A stretch of 64,000 nucleotides of DNA from Camarhynchus parvulus (GCF_901933205.1 NC_044573.1:57290493-57354492), one strand, 5' to 3'; counted from the stretch's first letter, positions 49,978-62,668 are shown. The notes: a model not told the origin generated them from the letters alone. Numbers and translations are program-made.

Positions 49978-51962
49978 TCTCTTGACCACTAAACTTGCTG
50001 AATCATTATGAAAAGGCATCCCTCAATCTTAGACTGCAAGGGCCATCATAAGACAGCTGAAAATCTGTATAAATACCTGGACTCAATGTTCTGTGTTGAC
50101 TGGAAGCAGCTAGCGCACTCATCAATAGAATGAAATGTTTAACATTGGTTTTAAAACAATAATCCTAAAATAATTCAAATGTTTGATTATAATTAAGATA
50201 ATTTTTAATGCACAATAGTTACATAGCAGACTAGCAAGTGCATTAGGAACTAGTCTGAAAATAAATTCTAAAAATGCTGTATAAACAGAGATACTCCATC
50301 AGCAAATGTTGAGAAAGGGTGAAATATCTAAATGTTTATTTCATCTATCCCAGGCATCTTTGCTGAATGCACAGCTATGCACTACAGAATATTCAAGAAA
50401 ATTAATCACATGAAAGGTGGGAGTAGGAAGAAGGGACCAGGAAAAATGCACTGCCATTGCCAAGTACAATTACCCTTTTCTGACATGCTGCTTGATATAA
50501 GGAGACAGGCTGGATCTCCTGGATGGTTGGTCTAATCAGATCTGATATGGACAATTGCAGGGGAGATAGGTTTATCTGAAGAAATGATTGCAAGCAGGCA
50601 AGTGGAGAGTAACATTTCCCACAGCTTTGGAAGTCCTATTTGTGCTCCAAGCATCTGCTTACATCTGTAGAAAATAAGGCAGTTGTCTTTCCTTTGGTCA
50701 GCTTTATTACACTGAAGAAAGAAGCCAAATATAAATGATGGTATGTGGGTTTTCCAAACCAGGCATTAGGGTTACAGAGCACTAAGGTGCTGTGAAAGGG
50801 GAAGTAGCTGATCAGCCATGGAATTGTGAGCTGGACCATGAGAAAAGCTCTGCATTGGGGAGTAATCTACATACTGAAAACCACTGAGGAACTCTGGATT
50901 AAGTACAAAGGTGGAGAAACAGGAAAGAAACATATCAGCCAGGATTACATTAGAGAGTCTGGTGTGTTATTCAGTTCAATTTTCCCAACAAAGCAAATAT
51001 CAACATGTTTGTTTTGTATTTTAATAAATCCAACAAGAATTCTGGCTTCTTCTATTCATTATGCTATCCTGAAATCCACAATGATAAAAACTCTGAAAAC
51101 ACCACCCCTCCGGATGACAGAACATCATGGAGACAGATTGTCAGTTTACTGCTGTGAGAGTCAAGAAAGACTTCCAGTTACAAGGCTGGGAGTATAATGT
51201 GATGATTTATCATGACAATATTTTTCTTGTAATGCATCCCAATATTGAAATCCATGGTTACCAGAGATAAAGAGGCTCACCCTCTTTTAATTCAGAAATA
51301 TGCCAAAACAATGTCATCCACTTCTTTATGCACCTCATCTTATTAAAACCATTTAAAAGGAACTGTTGTCCCAGAGCCCAGTGGCTGCTTTCTATAGCCA
51401 GATGTTTTGTTCTGTGGTGTTATTGTATCACCACAGAGGTCACTGCTATTGCATCACTGCAGAGAACACTACCACGGAGTCTTCATAGCAGAGACAAGAT
51501 TCCTTTACTAATCCCAGCGGTCAATTTGAGTGCTGAGTGTCTGTAGATTTGCATACTTGAATGAAGGACCTGCTGGCTCTGATATCTACAGGTGCAAGAA
51601 AATATATTTAAACTCACAACTACCACTGAAATTACAGAGAAGATTGAAAATCAGTGAAGACAGCCAGCTGAAGAAAGTAAGGAACCATATGTTCTCCAGA
51701 TATTTTCTAGCATAAAACCACACAGTAGAGTCTGATTGTTGTTCAACAGGGGTGGGGACAAAAGAAAGCTATCAATTAAAGATTTATATGTTCTAACCTC
51801 CTCTATGGAAGTGTTTGAAATACTAGTTAGAAATTCAGTATCTCCTTCTGCTCATATGTAAGGAGTGTTATTTCCTCTTAACATCCAAAACCCTTTCATT
51901 ATAGACTTACACCAATCTGTGCACATGGAGCAGAATGGAAAATTTCAACAAGGATTAATGAA

Positions 51963-51988
51963 GTCTCATGGGGCCCTGGCCAGAGAAT
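51963..51988. repeat. 26-bp segment identical to part of the solo LTR
   Basis: The bases here are identical to 49610-49635 (core CATGGGGCCCTGGCCAGAG), while the sequences on both sides are unrelated. It lies in otherwise unique AT-rich DNA 2.0 kb past the LTR. Confidence 0.9.
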
Positions 51989-54167
51989 AATAGATACAGG
52001 ATTTATCAAGAAGTAAGGGCAAAGAGTTGAGATTCATTACAGGTGTATGATTCGTACCCTGCTATGATGTGTCAACAAAAATCACTTAGTGCCTCAGTTA
52101 CCTGTGTGATAGAACCAAGTAATGGCATCTCCACTCAATAGGGACGTTGGAAACTTCCCTATATAGGAATAAATAGGAAGCTCTCACCTAGGCTTGCTCA
52201 GTGGTAGAACATTGCAGCTCCTGGTGGGGTGTAGTGGCACAAGTGGCATGAATGGGATTTACCTGAGAAGAAGCAGGGGGATGCAGCAGCAGCATCCACC
52301 AGCCACTGGGTTTCCTTTGCTCCATCCTCACTGCCACATGCCCAGGGAATGACTCTTTCCCTACTCGTGCCTCACTGCAGCAGTTGCCAGCAGCCAAGGG
52401 GGAGGCCGTGCAATATGTGATTTATGGTGAATTTGCACTTACTCTTGCATGGCACTGAAGCACACAGAATGCACAGCGTTTTGTGAGGAGATTGCTGGGT
52501 GATGAATAGGCTGAGAAAGGCCAGGCAAACAGTATTATTGTAACACCACATAAATATGGGTTTTTTTCCTTTAACACTAAAACACCTGATTTCCTTTAGC
52601 ATTGTAAACACGTCACTTTATTGGGTCTGGGAGAGCTGATGAATTTAAAGTAATTTTCAGCAAACAAGTGGCAGCCTCTCTGCTTTTTAGATGGAGGCGA
52701 AGGAAAGAAATGTTTATCATGAAAACATTATGAAGCAACAAAAGGGACAGGAGAAAGCTGTTGTCTGAACTGAAGTTTCTTACAAACAAGAGCCACCCAG
52801 GTGGTATTAGTGGAAAACTGCTAGAAAACATGGGAAAGACAGGACATAATCTCCTTTAAACTGTTGGCACAGTCTCAGTGTTTTGTAGATAATAAATTTA
52901 GCTTTCAAGAGGAAGTTCAAATATGCTGCATTTACTAGTTTTTAAGAATGAAAATGAATATGTTAATTATGTACAATGTTACCCTCTGCTAAATGAGCCC
53001 ATTTTGGCCAGGGCTTGGCAATTTCTTTGCAGACACAAAGTTTAACCCAAGGCTTTTCAACCATAAAATTACTGCCCTGTAAAAGGACAGATAAATGTCT
53101 AAGCAAGCGCCTCATTACTGTCAGAGCAATGATTTATTGTTTCATTTTACTGTTGTGCTTTCCTGGTTATTAGAGTGAAGGTTGAGTCAGCCTTTCAATT
53201 ATAAGTAAACTTCCTTTGAGGAACTGCCGTTGAACCAGAGAAGAAAACTCACTTGTAAGCATTTAGGTAAAGAGGAAAAATAAGAACACTGGCAAGTGCT
53301 TGGATACCTTTTGGGGTGAGCAGTTCTTGACCTCTTGAGGCCCCAAGTTAGCTGTTTCTTTTCCTCTGTGAATAGATACCTCCCAGCTAGGATACCTGCT
53401 CCACCAAAAACCAACATGGTTTAAGGAGGATATAGAAGCAACTCAGAATCAGCAAAGCTCTGGGAGCTGCACCCCTTGCTCCCTGGGGGATACACTCAGA
53501 CGTGATGCTGCCTGGGTCATTGCCTCTCCCCAGTGGAATGGTGGCAGGCAAGGTTGTGGTGGGCAAGGTGAGGGGCCAGGTGAGTGGAGTGAGTGCCTCC
53601 CTTGGGAAGGGACCTGTGCAGGAGTGGCTGTTTCCCCTTTCAACTGGTAATGGGGGTCAGGTGGCTACACTGCATCTCTTTTGGCCACCAGGCAGTTCCA
53701 TGTTGAACATTAATTAATTTGTTCCTCACCAAGACTATCCAGAGCTTGCAATAAATTAATTTTAGCTCCCAGTGAGTAACTGGAGAGGTTGGGCTTTGCT
53801 GATTACCCTACCTCCATCAGCTGCCATGCGTCAGTGGTCTGTGGTGATTATTGAGACTTGGACTGCATTTCATAAATCAGTGTGTATATGCCATTTGACT
53901 GGAACAGCCCTCCACACTTGGCTTCATTTTTCTGCCTCTCCCATTTTTTTCCTCCTTGTTTTGTTTTGCTTTTAAACATGAGTGATCATGAGGCACAGCT
54001 CTCATTAAGGGTTTCTGGTTTGCATGAGCTGCAGAGGTATAACACATGCTCCAGTCATGGCTTGTACCATAAAACCAAACCAAAGTAAAAACTTTGCATG
54101 TGAGAAAGATATTGAGTTTGCTCCATTATCCAGGAGGCTCACAATACTACACATAATCTCCTTATGC

Positions 54168-54218
54168 TTATTCTTTTTTTTCTTTTTTTCTCTTATCTTT
54201 CCTCCCCCCCCCACCCCC
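54168..54218. repeat. Long pyrimidine tract (T-rich then C-rich)
   Basis: About 50 bp almost wholly C and T, with T7-8 blocks followed by CCTCCCCCCCCCACCCCC. Confidence 0.9.
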
Positions 54219-54796
54219 GGCGGATTTTAGAAACATTACTCTTCACGACTGGACCAAATTAGAACCGTTTTGAGTCAAAAAAAGCTAAAAACCCAAGACC
54301 CTAATCCAGATAAGTTGAAAGCATGGAACAGGGGCTTGATATGTCAGCTGAGAGCCACAGGCACCAGACTCCTGCAATGGCTCAGATGTTTTTCTGGCTG
54401 ATGTGGTGGGCCCTTGATTCACTCTTTCTATAAATAGGACTAGAAATGTTCCATTCATTGACATTGGTGTGTGCACTCCCAAAACACATTTTGGTTTCAA
54501 TGACTCAACAATTTCTAATATTTTCCAAATAGCTACAGTTGTTTTTGGTTTTTTTATGTAGAAAAAATGTGTGCTTCCTGGTGAAGGGCACAGTAGTACA
54601 GTAGTGTAGGAAGCATGAATCACTTTCCATTTGCCTGTCTGCTGCGCTCCATTCTCCCAGACACTACGAGCAAGGCAGAAAAATGGAATCTAATAAAGCT
54701 CCATTCTAGCCTGACTCCTTCATATAATTCCTATGAATCCTGTCCTTCATACCTCTCTGCTCTCCTGCTTCATGTTCACTGAAGTGTGTATGTGAA

Positions 54797-54841
54797 TTTC
54801 TAATAACCTAATTTCTAATATGTAAGTTTCTAATAATGTGT
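54797..54841. repeat. Three 15-bp tandem units
   Basis: TTTCTAATA starts at 54797, 54812 and 54827, exactly 15 bp apart. The six bases between copies vary. Confidence 0.85.
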
Positions 54842-55285
54842 AGATAGACGTCTGATCTCTAAATTATCCACAAAATTTGAGAAACACTTTTTTTGTGTAC
54901 CAAAGGAGTTTCTTTGCTTGTACACTTAAAAAATTGATTTCTGAAACTTTCTGGTGTTTTCTTCTTTTCTATCATTACTTCCCAACCAGAAAAACAAATT
55001 CTTCATTTTTTTAAATTAGTTATTTCAAGTTAGATATTCAGTCCTTTGAAAAGTAGACCTTGAAATTTGTAGAGAAACTAACATGGAAAAACAAACTGGT
55101 GATGTTTTGATTTTCTCAGAATTCCTTCTACTGTCTGGGCTTTTGGAAAATCAAAAAAAGTTCTCCAAAACTTATAAACATTTCCAAAATGTTTCAGAAT
55201 CCATTATTTGTTTGAGAAAAAAAAAAGAAAATTAATCAAACAAGTCAACCCTAAAGTGCATTTTTCTGGAGGATTTTAATAGGTA

Positions 55286-56110
55286 ATGGATAACGATGAA
55301 GAAGCATTTTTGCACCCAAATGAGGAGGAGTCCACCCATAAATGTTCTCAGTATGATATTTTTACTTTAGTTCATCACTGTGAACATCATGTGCATGTTA
55401 CGAGTAGAACAGCTGCCCATTTTTTTTCAAAGGTTGCAGAGTTTACAGGTTGGGCCAGTTGCTGCCAGGCTGGAGTTCTAACTGTTTGTTATTGTAATCG
55501 CCAGTCATTTACCTACCTGTCGTTGATGGTTAAGAATTCCCCCTTTTGTCGAGTGACATCCTGCTGCTTCCTGGAGGATGACACCCAGATGGTGAAGGGG
55601 AAGGGACATCGAGTTGGCATGCAAATGACATCAGATTCAGCATGCAACAGGAGAGACGCCTCACCAAACCTAGCCAAAAACCCCTAAAACAATGAGCCAA
55701 CACAAAATTTATGAATCAAAGTGATGAAGGGACGTGAGGAACAGAATCTGGGATCTGCCAAGGCCTTTTTACCCCTCACCCTAGCCTAAAAGATGCCGGC
55801 TAGACAAAGGATCTTGAATGTTGAATGAAAAATGAGGGGATTTCCTGATGCTCTGGTGAGGATGGAACCCCCAGCTCTGCCCACAGACCCGTGGACAAAG
55901 CTGCACTCTTTCTCCTCCTCCCAGTCACTCCTGGGAGCAGCGGTGGCGTGAGCGCGACCTATCAGTTCTCCCCACGTGAGCTGATTGCTTTTAATTAAGG
56001 CATTAAAAAGGAGAAAAGTCTTCTGCCTGTGTTTATTTCAGCGCAGAGCACAATGATAGCCATTTGGAGCACTGACTTTCTCAGCAATGAGAAATTAAGG
56101 TAATGTTGTG
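55286..56110. promoter_or_regulatory. Candidate conserved regulatory region just beyond the EYA4 3' end
   Basis: The segment has no recognisable repeat and is dense in transcription-factor-like words. It has an octamer ATGCAAAT at 55619-55626 overlapping TGACATCA (55626-55633), and GCATGCAA at 55617 and 55640. It also has an E-box CACGTG at 55973-55978 and a homeodomain-type TTAATTAA at 55991-55998. The left part holds a 133-codon open frame (55286-55687 plus) with no family I recognise, so I treat it as non-coding. The enhancer role is inference. Confidence 0.35.
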
Positions 56111-57014
56111 CTATCACCCAATTTCTGACTACCTTTTATCTCATTCTTCTGAAATGTTACTGAATGGTTCTTCTCTGGAGTCACATGCAAACCCATTTGG
56201 GAGACACACTGTAAAACTGTTTACTATGGGCTTGTCTGCTCAGTAGATGAGATTTCTTTGTATTTTGTCCACTTGATTTTTGACAGATCTTCCTTTTTCT
56301 TCCTAAAACTGAGAAGGCAGCAGATGAACAGACAGAACAGCTGTGTTTGTAAGAGACATGCTTTAATCTAACCCCATGCAAAGAAGTCTACTACATACAA
56401 CCTGCTTCTTGTGGCTGAATCACTGTGGCTACCGAGGTTCTGCCACTTGACACATAGTTCCCAAGATTGTGCTGTCACATCTAAGTGTGCTGACAATTCT
56501 GTGATTCCACTTTGGCCCCTGCTAGCAGACTGTGGAGGGACTGCCTCAAAATGAAATTCAGCACCTCACTAAAATAATAAAGTACTGCTCTCAAAAACAT
56601 TTGGAGTTTCACTAGGGTGATCTTCAACTGGACAGGCTACTTGCTTCTCAGTAGCCCAGTCTGCCTCCTGAACAGCCCATGACCATAAAGGTATTAGCAT
56701 AACATTAGTGAGTGAATGACATGGGGATTTAGATGCATACACTGTGTGTCTACATCATCAAATTGTTTTTTCTGTATTTTGTCTCAAGGACACTGCAAGA
56801 GCGGCTAATTGTCTCTCAGGCTGCATGTGGAGCAAGGCACAACCCACAGGTGAGCCAGTGTCTACCAGATCCATACATGGGCTCAGGGCTTCTCCAGGCA
56901 TGAGCGACAAGGGCAGCATGGACATCAGAGTCCCAGCTCAGACTGGGCTCCTGTAAGAGACTGCATCTTTCAACCACAAACCAAACAACTTACAACATTG
57001 TATAGTGCAGAAAA
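56111..57014. other. Downstream flank of EYA4
   Basis: Immediately beyond the predicted cleavage site. It contains the GT-rich downstream element at about 56970-57001 and otherwise nothing recognisable. Confidence 0.5.
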
Positions 57015-57031
57015 TGACACTTCCAAGTGTA

Positions 57032-57037
57032 TTTATT
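57032..57037 (-). terminator. Candidate distal EYA4 polyadenylation signal
   Basis: AATAAA on the minus strand (TTTATT on plus). About 30-60 nt further downstream the transcript strand reads a strong GT-rich stretch (TGTTGTAAGTTGTTTGG, then TTTGTGGTTG; plus coordinates about 56970-57001). Hexamer plus GU-rich element is the standard vertebrate cleavage/polyadenylation arrangement. Cleavage would fall near 57010-57020. Confidence 0.6.
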
Positions 57038-60000
57038 GAGAAATAGTAAAGATGTACATAATTTTACAAGCTTTTAATTTTAATTTACATTTTTCTTAAA
57101 TTAGGTAGGCCCTAGTAAACTATAATCTGCTAATACATGACAGAGACCCTTGGCTTCAAATCTCCAAAATGCTGCTATTGCTGGGATTTTGGCTAATGTC
57201 ACTTCAGCTCCTCTTCAGAGATACTAAATACCATATTCATTTACAGCATATGCCAGGTGTCAATCCTATAAAGCAGAGATGACTTTTGAACTCAAACCCT
57301 GGATCTGGATACAACTTCACTGCTAAAACCTAGTCTTTCTATTGTGGGTCAGGCCTATATTCTCCACAAACTCTGCAGTTCTGATAGGATGTAACATTTC
57401 ATCTGCCCCAAGATGAAGAGTACTTGTTTAGAGGACTTTGATTTGGCCTCATCTCCCTTGTCAATGCTTACACTGGAACACACTTTGCATCTGCTTCAGA
57501 TGCAAACACTGCTGCTCACACTGGATTTGGATGGGAATAGATCTGTGAGCTAGCTGCTACCTATATCTGTCTGTGCACCATCTCCACAGGCATCTAAAAA
57601 TAAGTGTAATTTTTAGGTTTTTCTGCCCTCTTTTACTGAACTGCACAGAGTTATGTCTAAGATACTATCCCACGACTTAATCACACAATATTTGTATTTT
57701 GCAAGCTGACCACTCAAATACCTAATGAACGTTCAGGTTCTGTACTGAGAACTGCTAGAGGCATTTTATTCTATGTTTCATTTGCCCAAAATACTTGCAA
57801 ATGGGGCCTTGTGCTCAATCTTGTTGTTGAGGAGAGGCTGAAGGGAAGGTAGTTTCTGATTAATATGCTTCTGAATTAAAATGCACTCAATGTCAAAGTG
57901 ACCAACCTTCAGTTTAATCTTCTTAGGCCCATCTGGAACAGTCTGGCGTGACTGTCTCTGCCTTGGTTATTTTCTCCTCTGTATTGTTCATGCAGGAAAA
58001 TATATCAGACTAATTTCTTTCTACAAGGCAGGCATGTAATACACAATTTTATTTAAAGATATATAGCAATTTTTGCTTAGCAAGAGAGTATTCATACTCT
58101 GAAATTTTGTTTTAGGGTTTTAGTATTGCAAAGCCTTTTGAGCTACATCCTTGAATTTTCTTTGGATACATGTTTGTGTGGATTACTTGTTTTAACAATT
58201 AACTTCTGCTATGGTGGCACACAGAATCAGTGCTCCACGTGGTGTCACGCCCTGTAAAAGTTCCCTCCTCTTGCCTCCATCTCCTCTCTAGAAGTCCATG
58301 TATTAATTGAGCCATATCTGCCACAGAAAGCTAAGCACAACTCCAAAGAAGGCACTGCAAACCTTTAATAAGAACCAACGGCTGTTGCTGGGCTACTTTT
58401 TGTTCTTTCATTTGATTGGGAAAAGAACATTGAAAAGCTGAACAAATAACTTGAGAAATAATATTACTTCATGCATTTAAATAACAATATGACATGTAAA
58501 AAAAAAAGAAGAGAAAAAAGCTAGTTAACCAAACAAATTTTTTGTTTCATCACATCTTTTACATTGAGATTTTTATGTAATGCTGGAACTTGAGAAGGGT
58601 TTCAAAGTTCTTTCCCATTTCAGTAGAAACACTTTTTTTCCCACCTGAAAAACTAAAACAGCTGTACTACAGATTTTTATGACATGTATTTCCAGACACT
58701 GAAAATATAAAGAAGGTATGCATAATTATTTTTGTTTTGGACACACAAATCTATCACCCAAATATCTACCTAGTCTTCAGTGATATGTGGGGAGTCTCAA
58801 GTGATGGCTTTAAACTGCCCAGTGATAAAAAATTATTGTTAGTTTTTTGTGTGGTGACTTGTATAGCCAATTCCAACACAGCAATGAAATCCATTTTTAT
58901 GAATTTATAGAGGAGTTTCACCTTGGACTTGTAGCGGCTCTGGGCTTTCACCTACCAAGTAACTTTGTTAAAAACCTCAACAAAGTTTAAATGAACAAAG
59001 TTACTGCCTGGTAGCTATGGCATATGATGGCTTCAGAGCACAAAGAGAGAGGATTTTCACCTCAGTGCTGACTACTGTGCTCGTGCAGACATCCTGGAGT
59101 TTGCCTTTAACATCTTCTCTTGCAAATACCTCTTCACACAGTCAGTGCACATTCAGCCTCAGGTGTCTCCACATACAGTGTTAAAAATTGAAAAAGTAGT
59201 TTCCACTTTCTGCCATGAGAAATGAGCCAATTGCTGTTATTGCAGAGTGCTCAAGTGGCACATGGAACATTAAGGGCCCTGTGTGCAATATGGATCTTGC
59301 TCATTTTCCATATGGCAGCATGTTCAAAACTTGCAAGGTAATTGTTGCTGTACAGATGGTAACTTATAATAGAAATTATGGAAGTTAAGGTGATATATTT
59401 CTCAATGTTTCTTCATGAAAATCACCTCCTTATCCTCTCCTCAGATGTCTGACATGCTATTGAAATTTCTGATACAAAAACATTTAGGGTTGTCCCTGTG
59501 TAATTATCTTGAGCAATCAAAAATGGATGAGAAAAATCATGCTGACCCAAAACAAAATACACAAAAATATGGAACAGATTGGAAAAGCTAACAAAGTGCT
59601 GTTTTCTTTACCAAAGTGGATTATTCTCCTGAAATGGTTGATGTCATCAAGCCAGCAATTTCAGCAGCTTGTGTTGATCCTGAATATGCTAAATGTAGCA
59701 TAATTTCCACATCTGACAGATAAGAGCTTCTTTAGTAATTTTTAATTCCTAATGAACTTGTGTTTTATTCCCCATCTGGGATTAACTCCACATTTTCACC
59801 TTCCAGTAATGCCACCTGAACACTTTGTCTGCTGGGTGGAACTTTGCTCCTGCTATACACAGCCGATGCGCTCATTGTATGGCTTTCAGTGGACTCGGTA
59901 ATTAATGAATATGGCTCTTAGTTCTCTTGCTGGAGAATCAAGAAATGATGCTGAAGGTGTTAAACACTATTTCTTCTTTCACCTTTCCAAGTAGCGGTCC

Positions 60001-60876
60001 CCAGTATCAACCTCCCAGTATTTTCTTAACTTTTCTCAAAAAATCAGTGGAATTATTCAGAATCCAAATAAAAACACAAACTTTCCTTTATTATTTTTTC
60101 TTACTGCAACAAATACTTAAATTCTTTGGTGCAGCCGTGCTCTTTGATTTCTTTGAATTTCAAATTTGGTCATGTCAAAAATTATCACAAAGGTTTTTTT
60201 GTTTATCTACAGAGTTTTTAACCAAAATTACATTATAACACACAAACACAGTCTTCTCTTTAAGGCACAACACATCATATGCACATTCTGTTTGCCAAAC
60301 TTATAAAAGAGACAATATTATATAACCCTTTCCCTCCCTTGCCCCCACCCCCCAAAAAAAAAGAAAGAAAAATTGCATCCACTTCCAAAATCAGCTGCTA
60401 ATAAAGTCACAGTAAATTATTTTCATCAATAATTTACACAAATTACATGTCTAGACAGGATTGTCATTATACAGTCTGAGTGCATTCCAATTCAGATTTT
60501 TTGGGTTAGGTAGGCTAAAGTCTGGTTCAAACCTCAGTGCTGAGAATATATCCCATTTTGAGGAATGTTGTTGAACACCACCTTGTTGGCTGGAAAATGC
60601 GTTTTGGTGCTTTGCCAGTTCGAGTCCTTTGTTCACTCCTGTCAGGGCTCACTGGGTGTGTACCAGCAACCTCCACAGTTTCAAATCATTTAAAAACGTT
60701 GCATATATAAGACCATAGAGCTTTCTTACGTAGCACTAATGTTTTAACTCCATTCAGCAATCTGAATTCTTCCATTTGGAATTTTTAATTCCAAATATTT
60801 CTTCCCTTCTTAAGACAATTCATATGTGTAAAGCCAGAGGCATTGAATCACACATAAAAATTCAGTGTACTTGAAA

Positions 60877-60942
60877 TATGTATACATATATATATATATA
60901 TATGTATGTGTGTGTATATATATATATATATGTATATATAAA
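60877..60942. repeat. AT/GT dinucleotide microsatellite
   Basis: Two AT tracts flank a short GTATGTGTGTGT block. The array begins 24 nt past the EYA4 stop codon, inside the 3' UTR. On the transcript it reads as self-complementary UA repeats around an ACACAC core. Confidence 0.95.
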
Positions 60943-60966
60943 AGGATCACCAGCTTTAGAACACAG

Positions 60967-61047
60967 TTACAAATACTCTAGTTCCAGTGCTTGATGGAGA
61001 GCCAAGAGGTCCGAATGACTGGATATCCTCCAGAAAGGCATGTTGTG
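60967..61047 (-). CDS. EYA4: EYA4 terminal coding exon
   Basis: On the minus strand an excellent acceptor (pyrimidine-rich CCTTTTCCCTCCTCTAAC, then AAACACAG) is followed by 26 in-frame codons and TAA. They read HNMPFWRISSHSDLLALHQ, then ALELEYL. This is the invariant C-terminus of EYA proteins, and the HNMPFWRISSHSDLLALHQ form fits EYA4. The exon starts in phase 0 and therefore joins either 101-bp exon in frame. A CTAAC element 10-14 nt before the exon and a CCTGACC further upstream are branch-point candidates. The intron to exon B is 1,621 bp (61048-62668). Transcription continues leftward into the 3' UTR. Confidence 0.96.
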   Translation of the reverse strand, partial: HNMPFWRISSHSDLLALHQALELEYL

Positions 61048-62668
61048 CTGTGTTTGTTAGAGGAGGGAAAAGGTCAGGAAAGATGAACACTGTGACACAG
61101 GAAGGCACACAAGGATACAACACACAAGGACAGTTAGAGATTACCAGCACCTATCTTACACCACTGTGTTTCTGGATTGATTTTTGCTGTTCAAGTACTG
61201 ACAAAAGTCAGACCAAAGTAGATCTGAGCTTAGCAGCTCAAGTGAAGTTAAAATAAATAGATGATAGCCTTTCTTAATAGTTTCTTTGGAAACTGCCTGT
61301 TACTTAGTAAGAGCTACTTGCTTATTGTTTGCACACAAGCCCGTACAAAGGAGCATTAATAGGAAGTCATTTGATGCTCCACTTATTTGACTGCAAAATA
61401 CTGAATCATCATTTAAAGGACTATACCACTTCAGTGAAAAGATGTTTCCCACTCAACACTTCGAAACAGAGCTGAATTAGATTTTTTTCTCCATCCAGGC
61501 AGAAAAATAAATGTCTTTGGATAAGAAAATAACACATTTCTAGTTTAAGAAAAGATAATTTGTGTTGCAGAAAGTATCAGTGTCTGTGAGAGATGCAGGT
61601 ATATACACTATTCTCCTTCAATAATTCAGCAGAACAGAAAAAAACCACATACTTCCATTTTGTGTTTAGATCTATTTGAAATGTGCTATATTCATCCATC
61701 TCTCTGAATTCTACATCTATCCATGCAATATAGCCAATGTTAAGGAAAAAGCATGCCCAATCAGAAAGCCCACAATCCAACCACCACTGTTTAGCAAAAA
61801 TTATAAAGGACCCATCACCAGTACTGTACCTATATTAAGGAACCATTTGGAATGAGCATTTTCGTTATTTCCATTTTGTTTGCAATCCAACTACAATGCT
61901 AAGATAGTGCTTAATATTGCAACATCTAGCACAACAAGATTTACATAACTGGTCCTGTACAGACATTGTGAGAAAAAAAAAAATTTCTGCACACTTCCAT
62001 GGGTTATATTGGGAAGCATGGCACAAATTACTAATTTGATGTTTCTGAACATCACGAACTTCTCTGCTGAAATTAGACTTTAATTCTCATGAGGAAACTA
62101 GGAAACAGTTCTTTTTTGGAAACACAGATTTGGGGCACAATCTCTACATTGTGTTCTTTTTCCTTTAGCAGATACGTCTTTCTTGAAGCAAATTATATTT
62201 TATCATATTTGCCCCAGTAAACTATGGATCTTCATCTATCTTAGCAAAAAAATTTCACAGTCCTTTGGATATTTTCCACATTCTCTGTAACACTTCTCTT
62301 GAAACATTCCCAATTTCAGCATTTTAAAACACCAACCAACCATCATATCATAACCCTCTCTACCTCTTCTGTTTATCTTTTAATTTGCTTGAAGTTTGTC
62401 AGACATTTTTTCTGCATTATTTTTCCATCTGTTTAAAAAATAATTTTTTTGTTTTGGCTTTTTTTTTTCTTCTTCCAAAGTGAAGCGAAGCAAATGCTAG
62501 AATCCAAATGGTTCGTTTTACTCTAAGTGCTGATCTCATCATGCTCTTGTTGGCTTGCATCTGTGGACTGAAGTTATTTGTCATTTTGTGCAACACTGAC
62601 AGAAATGCAAACAGAAAGGCTTGCATTAGTAGCTATGTATCACACCAACATTTCAGAAGACAGGTTAC
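61048..62668 (-). other. EYA4: EYA4 last intron
   Basis: Bounded by GTAACC after exon B and AAACACAG before the terminal exon. It is AT-rich, with no repeat or further coding segment that I recognise. If exon A is used, this intron expands to include exon B and the 39-nt spacer. Confidence 0.9.

Larger units (their letters stand above)
49978..55285. other. Intergenic, unique DNA right of the LTR
   Basis: Holds the 26-bp LTR-identical segment at 51963, the 15-bp tandem at 54797 and the pyrimidine tract at 54168. The stretch at about 52920-53200 is clean, CpG-poor unique sequence that could be conserved non-coding DNA. No gene is supported. Confidence 0.5.
57015..60966 (-). other. EYA4: EYA4 3' untranslated region (predicted extent)
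   Basis: Non-coding sequence follows the EYA4 stop leftward for about 3.95 kb to the best poly(A) signal with downstream GT-rich sequence, near 57032. Several internal AATAAA hexamers on the minus strand (60087-60092, 59764-59769, 58048-58053, 57765-57770) could give shorter 3' ends. The UTR starts with an AT dinucleotide array 24 nt after the stop. It also has a pyrimidine/purine tract near 60334-60372. The right boundary is certain from the stop codon. The left boundary is inferred. Confidence 0.6.

Noticed and set aside
60956..61256. Open frames on both strands over the terminal EYA4 exon
   Set aside because: Antisense or out-of-frame readings of the terminal exon. The minus one is relevant only as the tail produced if both alternative exons are skipped.
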